Assembly: GCA_030015575.1 (NCBI GenBank)
Contig: JASDDO010000019.1
Span: 510,542,986 to 510,606,985, forward strand
Direction of reading: 5' to 3'
DNA: 64,000 nt
Origin: Agapanthus africanus
Lineage: Eukaryota > Streptophyta > Magnoliopsida > Asparagales > Amaryllidaceae
The translations under genes were made by a program, and so were the position numbers. A model generated the notes under the pieces. That model ran no database searches. It saw nothing but the letters and a program-made list of their open reading frames with translations, and was not told where the DNA came from. This document shows positions 25,222 through 37,580 of this stretch, piece by piece; within the stretch, counting starts at the first letter, position 1; each line of letters starts with the position of its first letter.

Positions 25222-26032
25222 TGCTCAGTTGAGACTGGGTACACTGAACAGGACTCACCGAGAACTCGTAGATGGTATTATACCTGACGTCAGATAGCAG
25301 TTCTCTGGTGATACTGGTACATGTTTGTCTGTAAACCCGAGATCGTCATAGAGTCTTGTGTGATTCCTACTGTGCTTTGATTTCCACCTTACCACGTTCA
25401 AGAGAACGTGCAAAACGGTGGTTTTTGGGTACAGTCCCGAGTCGCATGGAGGCAATGAGCGATAGGAGGGGATTCATCTCTCCCGGTATTAGGAGTTGAT
25501 GTTGCGTTGTGCACGATTTTCTATAACAGGAAGTCCCTGGCCAAGGCTGATACTGAGATTTACTGGTATGTGTTATCAGTAGTTTCTCGAACCGTTATGA
25601 GCCTCATATCGGCACGACTTATCAAGTTATTAGGGTCTAACGTTTACCACCCATAGACTAGATATGAGACATAACAGACGAAGAGACCAGACTGTACGGT
25701 AGTGTTACTTATTGGATTCGCAGGAGTATGAGCAGTCTTGCTTGTTGATCTTCTGATCGCTCAATACCCGGGTAGCCGTTACATCCAGCTAGTACCGCTG
25801 ACGGTTTGTGGGTGACTGATATGGACATCACCTACTGCCGGCGTATTGACGAGTCTTTAGAGTCCTACAAAGGGTTTTCCTGGCTCAAGAGAAACGAAGT
25901 AGGAGAACATATGTGATATGTGCGGGACCGAGATTAATACCTGTATATGATACAGTATTCTAATCTCGTGATATAGGTTATATATGATATAACCCGATTG
26001 TTGAATCAACTGTTGATTCAATGATATGTTAT
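25222..26032 (+). repeat. H: old LTR fragment, part 1
   Basis: This aligns with positions about 405-1215 of the R5 LTR (compare 26437-27245) but is clearly more diverged. It contains the GAGAACT/AGTTCTC hairpin and the CTGGTA-tgtg-TATCAG hairpin. It ends with GTTAT (26028-26032), the left copy of the R5 target duplication. Its first about 400 bp are missing and should lie left of the window if G is an insertion. Confidence 0.85.
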
Positions 26033-28244
26033 TGTTAGTTGTATGTATGCCCTAGAGGACAGTATTGTACAGATGATGTATATTATATTGGATGCTTGGA
26101 CATATATAGAGAGGACTTTCTTGCTCGATATGATAGTATGTTATCTGGTTGCTCTTTATCTTAACATGTATACTTGTCTCTTGATACTGTCTTATAGTTA
26201 CATGTTGGTAAAGCCCTTAGGATGTGTACTTGACTACCAGGACTATGATGCAGATCATATTAGTGGGACCATGGTAGTCCATAAGTACATCCTTTAATGT
26301 CCCTAGTCGTGGGTATATCGAGACGGGGCATCGATATACCAGAGTAGACTAGCGTATACGCTTCTCGACCAATTAGATGGGCGATGGATGATCCCATATC
26401 CATTGGTGTTTGACATCAGAGATGGTATTCGGGTGCTCAGTGGACACTGGGTACACTGGACGGACTCGCTGAGAACTCCTAGATGGTATTATACCTCACG
26501 TCAGATGGTAGTTCTCTGGTGACACTTGTGCAGGTTAGTCTATAGACCCGAGATCGTCATAGAGTCTTGTGTGATTCCCACTGTGCTTTGATTTCCACCT
26601 TACCATGTCTAGGAGGGCGTGCAAAACGGTGGTTTTTGGGTACAGTCCCGAGTCACATGGAGGTAATGAGCGATAGGAGGGGTTTCGTCTCTCCTGGTAT
26701 TGGGGGTTGATGTTGCACTGTGCTCGATTGGCCATAAAACGGAAGTCCCTGGCCAGGTCTGATTTAGAGTATTACTGGAAAGTGTTACCAATAGTTTCTC
26801 GACCCGTTATGTTCCTCACATCGGCACGACTTATCGGTTATTAGGGTCTGACGTTTACCACCCCTAAACTTGATATGCGACATATCAGACGGGGAGACCG
26901 GACTGTACGGCAAGTGTTACCGTTAGGCTTTTACAGGAGTTGGAGCGGGCTTGCTTGCTGATCATTTGATCGCTTAATACCCGGGTAGCCGTTACTTCCA
27001 ACTAGTACCGTTGACGGCTTGTAGGTGCTTGATGTGATCATCACCTACTGCCGGCGTATTGACGAGTCTTTAGAGTCCTACAATGAGGTTTTACTGGCTC
27101 AGGAAAAATGAAATAGGAGAGCATATGTGATATGTGCGGGACCGAGAATAATACATGTATGTGATACCGTATTCTATTCTCGCGACTTTTTGTATCGGTC
27201 GGTTATATATGATATAGCCGGGTTATCGAATCAAGTGTTGATTCGATAAGTCGAGACATTGGATGTCAGTCGGTTATATGAGATATAACCGGATTATTAA
27301 GTCAAGTGTTGATTTAATAATTTAGTGTATAATTGTATATTTGATATACTAATTTATATTAATTAACATTTGTTCACTTATGGATTTTTCTCACATGTGG
27401 ACAACTTTAATATATATGTGATATATATTAAAATGTGTTTTCATTTTGTATCATGGTTGTTGATACATCATTCATGGGTGTGTAAGACATACACCATTCT
27501 ATTTATTATGGTGGGTTATAATTATTTAAGGTAATTACAAAATTAGTGGAGATTTGGAAAGAGCATGAAGCTTGTAGAAGCTTGCTTTGCTTTGACAAAG
27601 TCTACTAACTTTGTCTTTACTTTAGATTTTTTGTTAACCTAACCATTCGGATTAGCCATGGTTATGTCTTTACAAGAGTTAGTATATGATACTCACTCAC
27701 CCATGGTTAGCTTACTCACTTGATCATTATCCCCATCTCATTATTTGTTCATCTTCTTCCTTGAGCTCAAAAGCTCTCTAGGTTTTGATTAAGTGAGAAA
27801 TAAATGTGAGATAAATAATTCTAAGGTATACCCACTTCCTATTTCCTCATCCTCTACTAGACTAGCACTTTAGTTTAGGGAGTTTGCTTCACTAATTCTC
27901 TAGTTAGTGAAGAAGAAGCTTGAGTTCGTATTCTCTCGACGTAGATCATCTTCGGCCTCGAAGACTTCAAGTAAGGACGTTCCTTCTGCCTCGTGAAGCC
28001 ATGCAAGAGCCCGGGAGGACCATGATCGCAGCGAAGGGACTACAACAAGGAGCCTTTGAAGTGAAGGACCGATCTACAAAGGTTGTATTTCGTATTCACT
28101 TAGTCGTAAATGGTGTTTACTTGCATGTGAAACCCTAATAATCTAGCAAAAATCCCGGCTTTGGGCTGTTCGGCACGTCTAATTTTTTATTCGGGCATGG
28201 AAGATGCCTTATAAACCCTTATATAAGTGCCTAGGAACCCTACA
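26033..28244 (+). repeat. R5 5' LTR
   Basis: TGTTAG to CCTACA, 2212 bp. It shares the R4 LTR family. It contains hairpin GAGAACT/AGTTCTC (26471-26516) and, around 27110-27330, a run of short palindromes with tips such as GTG, for instance TTATCGAATCAA/TTGATTCGATAA. Confidence 0.93.
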
Positions 28245-28245
28245 G

Positions 28246-28258
28246 TGGTATCAGACCC
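28246..28258 (+). promoter_or_regulatory. R5 primer binding site
   Basis: TGGTATCAGACCC one base after the LTR, matching the plant initiator Met tRNA primer site except for the last bases. Confidence 0.85.
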
Positions 28259-28441
28259 AAGCTAGAGCATTAGGAAACATGTATACGAAGTTAAAACTCC
28301 GATCGAACCCCGAAACATCGAAAATGACGCCCTCTCTGGAAATTTTGTAAAAATGTGATTTTTTATGCATTAAAAATACTCAAAAAAATCAGCAGGGAAT
28401 TCTAAGAGTTACTGTAAAACAAGACATCCTAATTCCACTAA

Positions 28442-28477
28442 GGAACCGCGGCAATACCTTGCTTGCGCGGCGGTTCC
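28442..28477 (+). other. R5 leader GC-rich hairpin
   Basis: 36 nt with outer arms GGAACCGC/GCGGTTCC and inner arms GCAA/TTGC. Same size and place as the R4 hairpin but a different inner stem. Confidence 0.75.
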
Positions 28478-29968
28478 GCAGCGGAACAGTAGAATTAGGG
28501 TTAGTGTTTTGTGCAGTAATATCCGTAAGTACTTGTACATTCTTCTGGGTATTTTTAATCTGACTCAAGTTTTGAGTGTTCTGGTGATTATTTTGAATTC
28601 GTTGATTCGATCAGAAAGTTTAAATTTTTTCTTTTTCCCGGATAATTTAGAAACTGTTAAAATGTTCGAACGGATATCATTAACTCATTTTTTCCCGGCA
28701 CAAAAAACTTTCAAGTATTGAATTTTTCTTGAATTTAAATCTTTCGGAAAAACGTGCAAGTAACGCGATGGACCCTCTAGAAGAACACAAACCTTAACTC
28801 GATTATGTGACCGTCTAAACCGCCTCTAAACCTTAGGGTTTGGGGCAGTACGGCATTGCCACATGTGAGGCGTTGGCTTGACCCTTCTACGGCTGGACCA
28901 TTGGTACTGTGACGTATTCTGGAATTTTTAAACTCCGCTCAAGTGTTGAGCTATTAAGGAAATCTTCGGTATTTAATTATTTGATCAGAAATTTTAATAC
29001 TGTCTATTTATCTGGAATGTGATACAATATGTGGAATTCATATAGTTAGGCATGAAATACGAAGTATGTGATATTTCGGATTTACGATGTCTAAGGAGAT
29101 TGTGGAATCCAAATGTTGTAGTTTTACGCTTTCTTTTCTGTGACTGTAAGCGTAGTATGTGGTGTATCGCCGGCTTCGTTGCTATACATCAACGATAGTC
29201 GGGATACGCATGCTTGCTTACGTTGATAATATGAGATATTATGTGTTGCTGTGATATGTTATATTGGATCGTCGTGTTCTGAATAGCCGGGGGTTTTATG
29301 TGAGATGAGAGTTTTTATTTTCATTCATGTAAAATTCATTGTATGTAATATTCTTTTATTGGGCCACTTCCGGGATGAGGATGATGTCACCATTGTATAT
29401 TATTTACTTTTCCGCATTAGGTAAACCCAAGGAGGGGAGCACAAGTAACCGGGTTCTAGGGTACAGCAGGAAACCAACTCGAGGAGTCGAGGTTGGGTCT
29501 CCTAACTCTAGAATTGGTAGGGTTGCTTGCCTCTCTCGTAGGGTTCTAGTGGTGTTGGTTTGGCTATTCATCACGACCGTGGAATCCGTGTTTTATACAG
29601 GCTCAAAATAAAACACGGACCTCCTAGTATATCCATTATTTCATATGATTCTTCTGCTCTGATATCTGCGATGTGATCATTTGATATGTTGAGATGGATA
29701 TTGTATATAGTATATATGATATATTATATAGACGTTACTTATGTTTTACACTCGCGCTAGCCCTGCCCCGCTCTGCCGTTAGTTACCTAACCTGACGGTG
29801 CACGAGGGGACATCGAGGCGAATGCGGATGGCATAAGTGTACGTCGTATTTATCTGTGATATTTAGGTGACTTAAATGATGGGACTTCATTAATTTGATT
29901 AATGAAAGAAAAGAAACCTAAAAGATGTTGTAGAATCAAATTTTTAAAAAGGGTAGCTACAGTTTTTT

Positions 29969-30207
29969 GCTTTGCATAGCGATATATATGATATATCCTG
30001 CACCTTATTCGATGAGGAAAGAGCAGAGATCCCTTCACCGGGAGTGACCTCTTTAGCAAAACTGGCAGATGCTACAGCACTCGGTTTGTCTTTTGATTGC
30101 TTTTAGAGTTTTGCTTTGCATAGTGATATATATGATATGTCCTGCACCTTATTCGATGAGGAAAGAGCCGAGATCCCTTCACCGGGAATGACCTCTTTAG
30201 CAAAACT
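29969..30207 (+). repeat. R5 leader duplicated block
   Basis: Two copies of about 95 bp (29969-30063 and 30113-30207) spaced 144 bp apart, each from GCTTTGCATAG to TTTAGCAAAACT and including CCTGCACCTTATTCGATGAG. Equivalent pairs lie in R4 (16868-17106), R6 (about 37214-37447) and R7 (about 49691-49921). Confidence 0.85.
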
Positions 30208-30344
30208 AGTAAAAGCCTAAAAAACACTCCTTTTCAAAACTTCACACGATTCTACAACGATATCAAGTTCATTACGCAATAGGTTTTCAGAAAAACCTAT
30301 CGTAGCCCTCTGTGATTTCAGATAAGTCCTACTTAGTATCCGTG

Positions 30345-30554
30345 CTACGTTTGTTGACCTCCGTCAAGGCGTAGTGTGCGGTAGCTAACTAGTATTTATC
30401 TGCTTATGCATATAATGCAGATTGGATTAGGGTAGTCGTACGACCTTGTTGACCTCCGTCAAGGGTCGTGCGGGTGGATTTGATTCATTCAAGAAATGAC
30501 GGGTTGAACTTGACTTGCACCCTGTGGTTTGTTGACCTCCGTCAAGGTCATGGG
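30345..30554 (+). other. R5 triple stem-loop module
   Basis: Hairpins at 30345-30374, 30438-30471 and 30521-30554. Cores are TTGAC-CTCC-GTCAA in all three. Outer stems are CTACG/CGTAG, GTACGACC/GGTCGTGC and CCTGTGG/TCATGGG (the last with wobbles). Span is 210 nt as in R4 and R6. Confidence 0.85.
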
Positions 30555-30964
30555 ATGCCTGGGGCAAAATATTATCGGGAATTTGAAGTGTTGAAATTTG
30601 CAATAAGATTGCATACCTTCTATGAGATAGTTGGATCCCGATACCCACTGCGAGTAATTGTTACTCCTGGGAGAGTTTTACACAGGACAATTAGCCGATC
30701 AAGTAGGTGTCGTGAAAGGTGTCAACGGGGTTACGCCTCTGGAAAAATGAGGTTTACTTTAATTAGGTCTGTGCGAAAGCACGGGGAACCTCCCTCAAAG
30801 TACCGACACAGGCCTGGCTGAAAGATTGGCGAAGTTGTAGGGTGTAATTAATCCCGGCTAGTCTTTCCTTTTAAGGTTTGAAGGAAGATTTGATAAAAAC
30901 AGTGGGAGCCATCATGATTAGATAAAATAATAACTAATCTGATCTTGCAAGAGCATACGCTAAA

Positions 30965-33684
30965 GTGTTTTCTTCTCTCTCTCTCCAGGTAGCAACCATA
31001 TCATGCCTTAATCAAGATAATAATATGGATGTATTGACTGAACCCGCATGTTATACTGTGCTGGGAAACGTTGGTTCCGTTCTTTCTTATAAAAGTTATA
31101 AGATTGAACAGGATATAGGGGAATACAAGGATTCTCATGCCACCCAAATGAAGAAAGTACATGATAATGCATTTTCTTCAGGTGTGTTCGTTACAGAGAA
31201 CTGTTTCTCCATTTGCTCTACGTCCTAGGTATTAGATACCGGGTCAGGATCCCATATATGTAATCAGTTACATGGGCTGAGAAAAGGTAGAGAACTTGGA
31301 GAAGTTGATAAAGACATAAGGGTTGGAAATGGTGCAATTGTTGCAGCTAAAACCATCGGGGAATATTACCTTGTATTGCCAACTGGTAATACATTGATTC
31401 TAAAACGAATGATATTACATGCCGAACCTGATATGCAACATTATATCGGTTTCTTTGTTGAGTAAAGAGGGATATAATTTTGTATTAAAGGATAATGTTA
31501 TGAACATTTTCCTAAACCAAAAGTTGGTTGGATCAGGCACGTTGTGCAATGGCATTTATGTTCTAAATCAATCTACAGTTCTGAGCATAACAAACACACA
31601 CAAGAGGAAGAGTTCAGAACTAAACGAATCCTTCTTATGTCATTGTAGACTAGGTCACATCAATGTGACACGGCTAGCTAAGTTACATAAGGATGGATAT
31701 TTGAATCCGTTTGAATTTTCATCTTATGATACTTTCCAGTCATGTCTCAAAGGAAAGATGACCAAAACTCCGTTTACGGGACACGGAGAAAGAGTTACCA
31801 AACTCTTGGGACTGATACATAGTGACGTATGCGGTCCCATGTCCACACATGCCAGGGCTGGTTCTTTATACTTCATTACATTCACTGACGATCTCTCTAG
31901 ATTCGGATATGTGTTCCTGATGAAACACAAATCAGAAGCTTTTGAGAAATTTAGAGAATATAAACAAGAAGTCGGGAACTAAACCGGGAAAAGTATTAAA
32001 ATTCTTCGATCTGATCGAGGAGGTGAATACTTGAGCAATGAATTCCTGGACTTCCTAAAAGAGAATGTGATTCTCTCTCAGTTAACTCCTCTATATACAC
32101 CATAGCACAACGGTGTATTAGAACGGAGGAACCGCACCCTATTAGATATGGTGCGCTCTATGATGAACATAGCTGAGTTCCCTATTTCCTTCTGGGGATA
32201 TGCACTGGAGACAGCGGCATACCTACTGAATAGGTTCCTACCAAATCTGTGCCTACCACCCCATATGAGATATGGGAGGGGAAGAGACCATATCTTAATT
32301 TTATTAAGATATGGGGTTGCCCGGCCTATGTCAAAAGACAAAAACCGGACAAACTCGAGGCAAGGTCTGTTTTGTGTAAGTTTGTTGGATATCCCAAGCA
32401 TTCGCGAGGGTATATCTTCTACCACAGTGAGGAACAAAGGGTGTTTGTTGCTCAACACGCCCCCTTTTTAGAAAAGCAATTTCTTGCAAAAGAGATTAGT
32501 GGCTCCGAGGTAGAACTGAAAGAGGTTCCAGCAGTACAAACCACAACAGAAGATTTGGTGGAACCAGAGGATTCGGTAGTTCCCGATGAACCCCAGCCAC
32601 TTCGCTGATCTAGCAGGGTTCCTCACCCACCAGAGAGATACTACGGTTTTCTCATGGATGGTGGAAGTGAGGATTGCATCATGGAGGATGATGACCTAAC
32701 TAGCTTCGAACAGGCCATCACGAGTGGAGACTCAGTGAAATGGCTAGATGCAATGCGGTCCGAGATGGATTCCATGTACACCAACAAAGTATGGAATTTA
32801 GAAGATGCTCCTGAAGGGGTAAAACCCATTGGGAGCAAGTGGATCTTCAAGATAAAACTTGGTGTAGATGGGAAAGTGGAGACTTTCAAAGCTAGACTTG
32901 TTGCAAAGGGCTTTCATCAAAGACCAGGTGTGGACTATGACGAAACCTTTTCTCCAGTGGCTATGCTTAAATCCACCCGGATCATGCTTTCCATCGCTGA
33001 ATATCATGACTATGAAATCTGGCAAATGGATGTTAAGACCGCCTTTCTAAACGGTGATTTAGAAGAGTGCGTGTACATGACTCAGTCAGAGGGCTTCGTA
33101 GCTAGTGGGAGCAGCGGGAAGGTGTTCAAGCTGCTTAAATCCATTTATCGATTAAAGCAAGCATCGCGGAGTTGGAACATCTGCTTTGATGTTGTTATCA
33201 AAGAGTTTGATTTCATCAAAAATGTAGATGAACCTTGTATTTACAAGAAAGTGGCAGAGAGTAAGGTTGTCTTCCTCGTATTGTACGTGGACGACATACT
33301 CTTGATAGGAAATGACATTCCTATGCTTCAATCGGTCAAGCTCTTCTTATCACAAAGATTCTCAATGAAAGATCTAGGGGATGCCTCCTATATCTTGGGG
33401 ATTAAGATCTATAGAGATAGATCCAAATGGATACTGGGATTGTCCCAATCCAGGTACATTGACACCATACTAAAGCGGTTTAGTATGGAAGAGTCCAAAC
33501 GGGGTTTTTACCCACGATCTCAGAGCTCACTCTCTCCAAAGAGATGTCTCCCAAGACTGATTTGTAGAGAGCTCGCATGCAAGGGATACCCTATTCTTCA
33601 GTAGTAGGCTCTATCCTGTACGCGATGCTATGTACCAGACCCGATGTAGCACACTCACTAAGTATAATGAGCAGGTATCAAGCT
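30965..33684 (+). pseudogene. R5 pol, part 1 (broken), up to the R6 insertion
   Basis: The same gag-less pol as R4, with more damage. Breaks I can see: TAG at 31226-31228 just before the protease DTGS; a one-base gain near 31403; TAA at 31980-31982; TAG at 32103-32105; a one-base loss near 32230; TGA at 32606-32608; a frameshift near 33508 and a further stop near 33563. Integrase (HSDVCGPM, LRSDRGGEY) and RT (YVDDILLIGND near 33282) remain recognisable. AAGCT at 33680-33684 is the left copy of the R6 target duplication, placed in the RT/RNase H connection. Confidence 0.93.
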
Positions 33685-35799
33685 TGTTGGATATAGTGCC
33701 CTCAAGGTCAATTATTGGATCGCAGGTATGTGATTGCAATGATTGCGGAGGACCTATACCGGTAGGACTGTCTTACTCGAGATGATAGTATGCTATCTGG
33801 TTTACCTTTATCAGTCGTGTATAGGTTCAGGTGACTGATCACGATTACACTTTGATAGAGCCCTTAGGATCTTTCTTGACTACCAACAGTATGAGGGCGA
33901 TCATATACGTGAGAGTTGGGTGGTCTATAAGCATATCCTTAATAGTGGTCCCTAGTCGTGGGAGTTTCGAGACAGGGCATCGATACTCCGGAGTAGACTA
34001 GTGTATACAGTCGAGACTCCGACGAGGGGCGGTGGCCGGTCTCACAAGCCACTGGTGTCAGTTAGTTCACCTAAGATGTATACAGGTGCTCATTGGGTTA
34101 TGAGTACACCGGACAGGACTCGCCGGGAACCTGCTAGTTGGTATTATACATATCGTCAGATAGCAGTTCCCTGGTGACATGTATACAGGTTAGTTCATCG
34201 ACCTGAGGTCGTCATTTGTCTCGTGTGAGTTCCCACTGTGCTTTGATTTCTACCCTCCCACGGCTCAAAGGAGTCGTGCAAACAGGTAGTTTTTGGGTAC
34301 AGTCCCGAGCCACATGGAGGCACGTGAGCGGATCGACAGGGGATTCATCTCTCCCGGTATTGGGGGGTGGAGGTCGCGCTGTGTCTAGGAAAGCCATTAC
34401 ACCAAGTCCTTGGCCAAGGCAGGTGAGATTTACTGGTAGGTACTCTAGTAGTATCTCAGGGTGTTCAGGGCTTGTCTCCGACACGACTTATACAGCTATT
34501 GGGGGTCTGACGTTACTAGCCCCCTAGGCCGGATATGCGATACTCATAGACGAACGGACCGGACTGTATATACGTTGTCACTGTTAGGCTCAATAGGGTT
34601 TCCGGATGAGTTCGCTCATCGGCCTCCCTTGAGGTCATTCCATGGGCAGCCGCTACGCATTGCTAGTGCCGCTGACGGTTTGTGGTTAAACCCACTGCCA
34701 GGGTACTGACGAGTCATTAGAGTCCCCCACAGACAGTTTCCCAAGTTCGAGCGAAACGTTGTAGAGGCCGTATGGTTTTATGGCAGGGTTCGGAAAATGC
34801 ACGTGCGTTTACGCACGTGTTATTTTTCGGGCAGATAATACTAGTGGGCTTTGGTTTAAGCCGGATCCATGTATTATATAGAGTAGATATAATATCTTTG
34901 TCTCAGTCGCATTTGTATTCGGTCATAATACAAATGCGGGTATATTTATACAGTTACGGGGTTATCCTGAAATTCGTTTCGGGATCACTTTTGGAAGTTG
35001 TCAGTTTCCAGTTTTCTATCAGCCGTCTTTTAACATTTGATTAAATACGGATTTATCTTTTCTTGACATGAGTGTGGAAGCTTCTAGAAGGTTCTAGAAG
35101 TGGTGAGGTGTTTAGTGAGTCATGGTTGCATTTAATGATTCCATTAATGCTTGATGACTAGCTTAATGATTCATCATTTCATTAAGTGTGTTCACACTTT
35201 GTGTTCACACTAGAGATATTTTCTTATTGTCACCTCCCCTCTCCTACACTCACCCCCCACCTCTATATATGGTGGCCGACCCCCTTCCCCCCCTCTCTCT
35301 CTCTCTCACACTTGATGTTTTATCTGATAAAAAGATTATGATAGATTTTAGGGTGTATGAAATTTCACAGCTCATTTCATTCCATCACCCGATTCCCACG
35401 GCAGCTTCATTAACCGTTCGTCCATGGTTTTGGACGAAGCGAGACAAAGTATTCCACTCATTCTCCACATCAATCTTGGTCGTCTCTTTTAGCAAACTTA
35501 ACGACCGAGTTGCCTCGAGTCAGAGGCGGGAGCCCGTTTAAAGATCCGATGATGTGGTGCCACCTGGACGATGAGATCGGAGATCGACGAGATCGGAGCA
35601 GCCGCAACGGAGCGTGGGATGATGGTTAAAGAACGAAGGACTCGGATCGTTCGGTATAACCTTTCTTCCCTCTTTGTAGATTGTTAGTTTAGCGTTAATG
35701 GCAGATCCGGGTTATAGTATGCGATAGCACCAGTTATAAAAGTTTTTGTTCCGCATTATGGCGTCTGAAAGACGGCCGGGGCGCTATCGTAGACTTACA
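33685..35799 (+). repeat. R6 5' LTR
   Basis: TGTTGGATATAGTGCCC to GACTTACA, 2115 bp. Hairpin GGGAAC/GTTCCC at 34125-34171 and GCATTTGTATT/AATACAAATGC near 34910-34937. Confidence 0.95.
35263..35271 (+). promoter_or_regulatory. R6 candidate TATA box
   Basis: TATATATGG follows a C-rich stretch about 530 bp before the LTR end, and is repeated in the 3' LTR at 42721-42729. Position fits a retrotransposon promoter; no other support. Confidence 0.4.
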
Positions 35800-35812
35800 T
35801 GGTATCAGAGCC
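35800..35812 (+). promoter_or_regulatory. R6 primer binding site
   Basis: TGGTATCAGAGCC abuts the LTR directly; the standard plant initiator Met tRNA site. Confidence 0.93.
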
Positions 35813-36005
35813 ACGCCATTAAGCTTTACTAACTTGTGCTAACACGTTTAAAAGATCGATCGAACGGATTTTCAAAAACTACAATTTTCAAGTTTAAAGT
35901 TTCTGTTGAATTGAAATCTGGTCTAAAAATTTTTTTGAGCATCTCAGAAAGTCAAGCAGGCTTTTTAAAGAACACAGAAGAAATTCGACCCACCGATCCG
36001 ACCAT

Positions 36006-36058
36006 ACGGCCGCGGAACCGCCGCCAAAGCCATGCTTTGGCCGCGGAACCGCGGCCGT
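36006..36058 (+). other. R6 leader GC-rich hairpin
   Basis: Outer arms ACGGCCGCGG/CCGCGGCCGT pair perfectly; inner arms GCCAAAGC/GCTTTGGC replace GCCTAAGC/GCTTAGGC of R4, a compensated difference. It begins about 206 nt after the primer site starts. Confidence 0.8.
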
Positions 36059-37580
36059 CTAGGTGAATCAGTGGACCATCTTTCTTCTGTGGATTCTACT
36101 TGGGAAATTGTGGTTTCTGGAACTGTTCATTTGGGCCCAGTATTTTTTACTGTACAGCAGATTTGCGTGGGGCCCACTTCGGGAAAATTTAGTCGATCGA
36201 AATTTAAAAATGTTATTTTACAGTGCTTACATTATATCTCCGACCGGGAATGTCATTTGATCGGTAAACCGCGTCTGATTGCTATAGTTCTTTTAGACGG
36301 GTTTGCGAACGTGACATTCGCGTTGATGTACTGTGTTGTGCTGTGATGTTGCGGATTTGTCGTGGTGGATAGCAGTGTGCAATGATAGTGCAGTATGGTT
36401 TTTATATTTTATATTGCGGGGCGAGCGTCCAACATGTGGACTGCCGTCACTGCCTGTTGTATAATATTCTTTTGGGGCACGACCAGGTTGCGGTCGATGT
36501 ACCTGTTGTACTATTTTTCATTACTGTACTAGGTTTTGCCCCGCGACGGAGTGCACGGATAACCGGGTTCTGAGGGGCAACGGGTCCACATCTCATGGCT
36601 TTGAGAGGCAGAGGGGCCTCACTCTAGAATTGGCAGACTATTCGCCGCACACGTAGGGGGTACAGGTTGACCCAAGGAGGGGTGCCCAAGATTACCGGAT
36701 TCCGTGAAGTGCTGGGTGGTCCATTCACTATGCTGTAGGGGGCTGCCTCGCTTCAGGTTTTGGCGGGTAACTTGCCGCACCCGAGGGGTCTAGGTTTCAT
36801 TGCACAACCTATCCACACGACAGGGGAATGTCGGGTTTCAGCAGCGGCTCTATGAAACTCGGGGATCCCAGATTATCTGTTTTGTTCTGTGATGCTTATT
36901 ACTTTTCTGTAATGTTGCATATTATCACGCCTGGAGCGATTATTGTATATTGGTTTATATACTATTAGATGTTTTATATGTTTTACACCCGCGCTAGTTC
37001 TGTCCCCGATCTGTCGTTAGTTAAGTAACCTAACGGGTGATGACGGGACCCAGTGACGAATGCGGATGGCATATACGTACATTTTATTTTCGTTCTTTTC
37101 TAGTGTGATTATTGATGGGACTGCGTTGATTCTGATCAATGCAAAGTAAAACAAACCTATTTGGATGTTGTTGGAACAATTTAAAAAGTGTTATTATAAG
37201 GACGTTTCCTTTTGTTTTGCACAGTGGTATTCGGATGGAATATCCTGCACCTCATTCGACGGGGCAAGGGCCGATATCCCTTCACCGGGACTGACCCCTT
37301 GGGCAGAAGTTTGCGTCAGGGTAATAACTTCACTATAGTCGATTACATGTTGCTTTGCATCGCGGTATTCAGTGGAATATCCTGCACCTCATTCCACGAG
37401 GAAAGAGCCGAGATCCCTTCACCGGGAGTGACCTCTTTAGCAAAGGTTTTCGCCACTATATTTTTATAAAAAGCTATCAGGTTCCTTCAACGAGATCAAG
37501 TTCATTACGTTAAAGGTTTTTTCACCAAAAACCAGCCGTAGCCCTCCGTCATTTCTTATGGATGGTCAGTAATATTCAAG

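Larger units (their letters stand above)
28259..30988 (+). other. R5 leader (no gag), structured
   Basis: 2.7 kb with no credible ORF, colinear with the R4 leader. It holds the GC-rich hairpin, the about 95-bp block repeated at 29969-30063 and 30113-30207, and the three-hairpin module. It ends in a polypyrimidine run and CCAG (30985-30988) that looks like a splice acceptor. Confidence 0.8.

Noticed and set aside
30345..30554. CRISPR-like array: a 17-bp word three times at regular spacing
   Set aside because: Only three units, in a plant retrotransposon leader; the spacers pair with each other around the repeat to make hairpins.
31201..31402. R5 protease region as an intact gene after the TAG
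   Set aside because: The TAG before DTGS and the one-base gain near 31403 break the frame on both sides.
35800..35812. tRNA-like match TGGTATCAGAGCC
   Set aside because: It is the primer binding site complementary to a tRNA end, not a tRNA gene; no cloverleaf around it.
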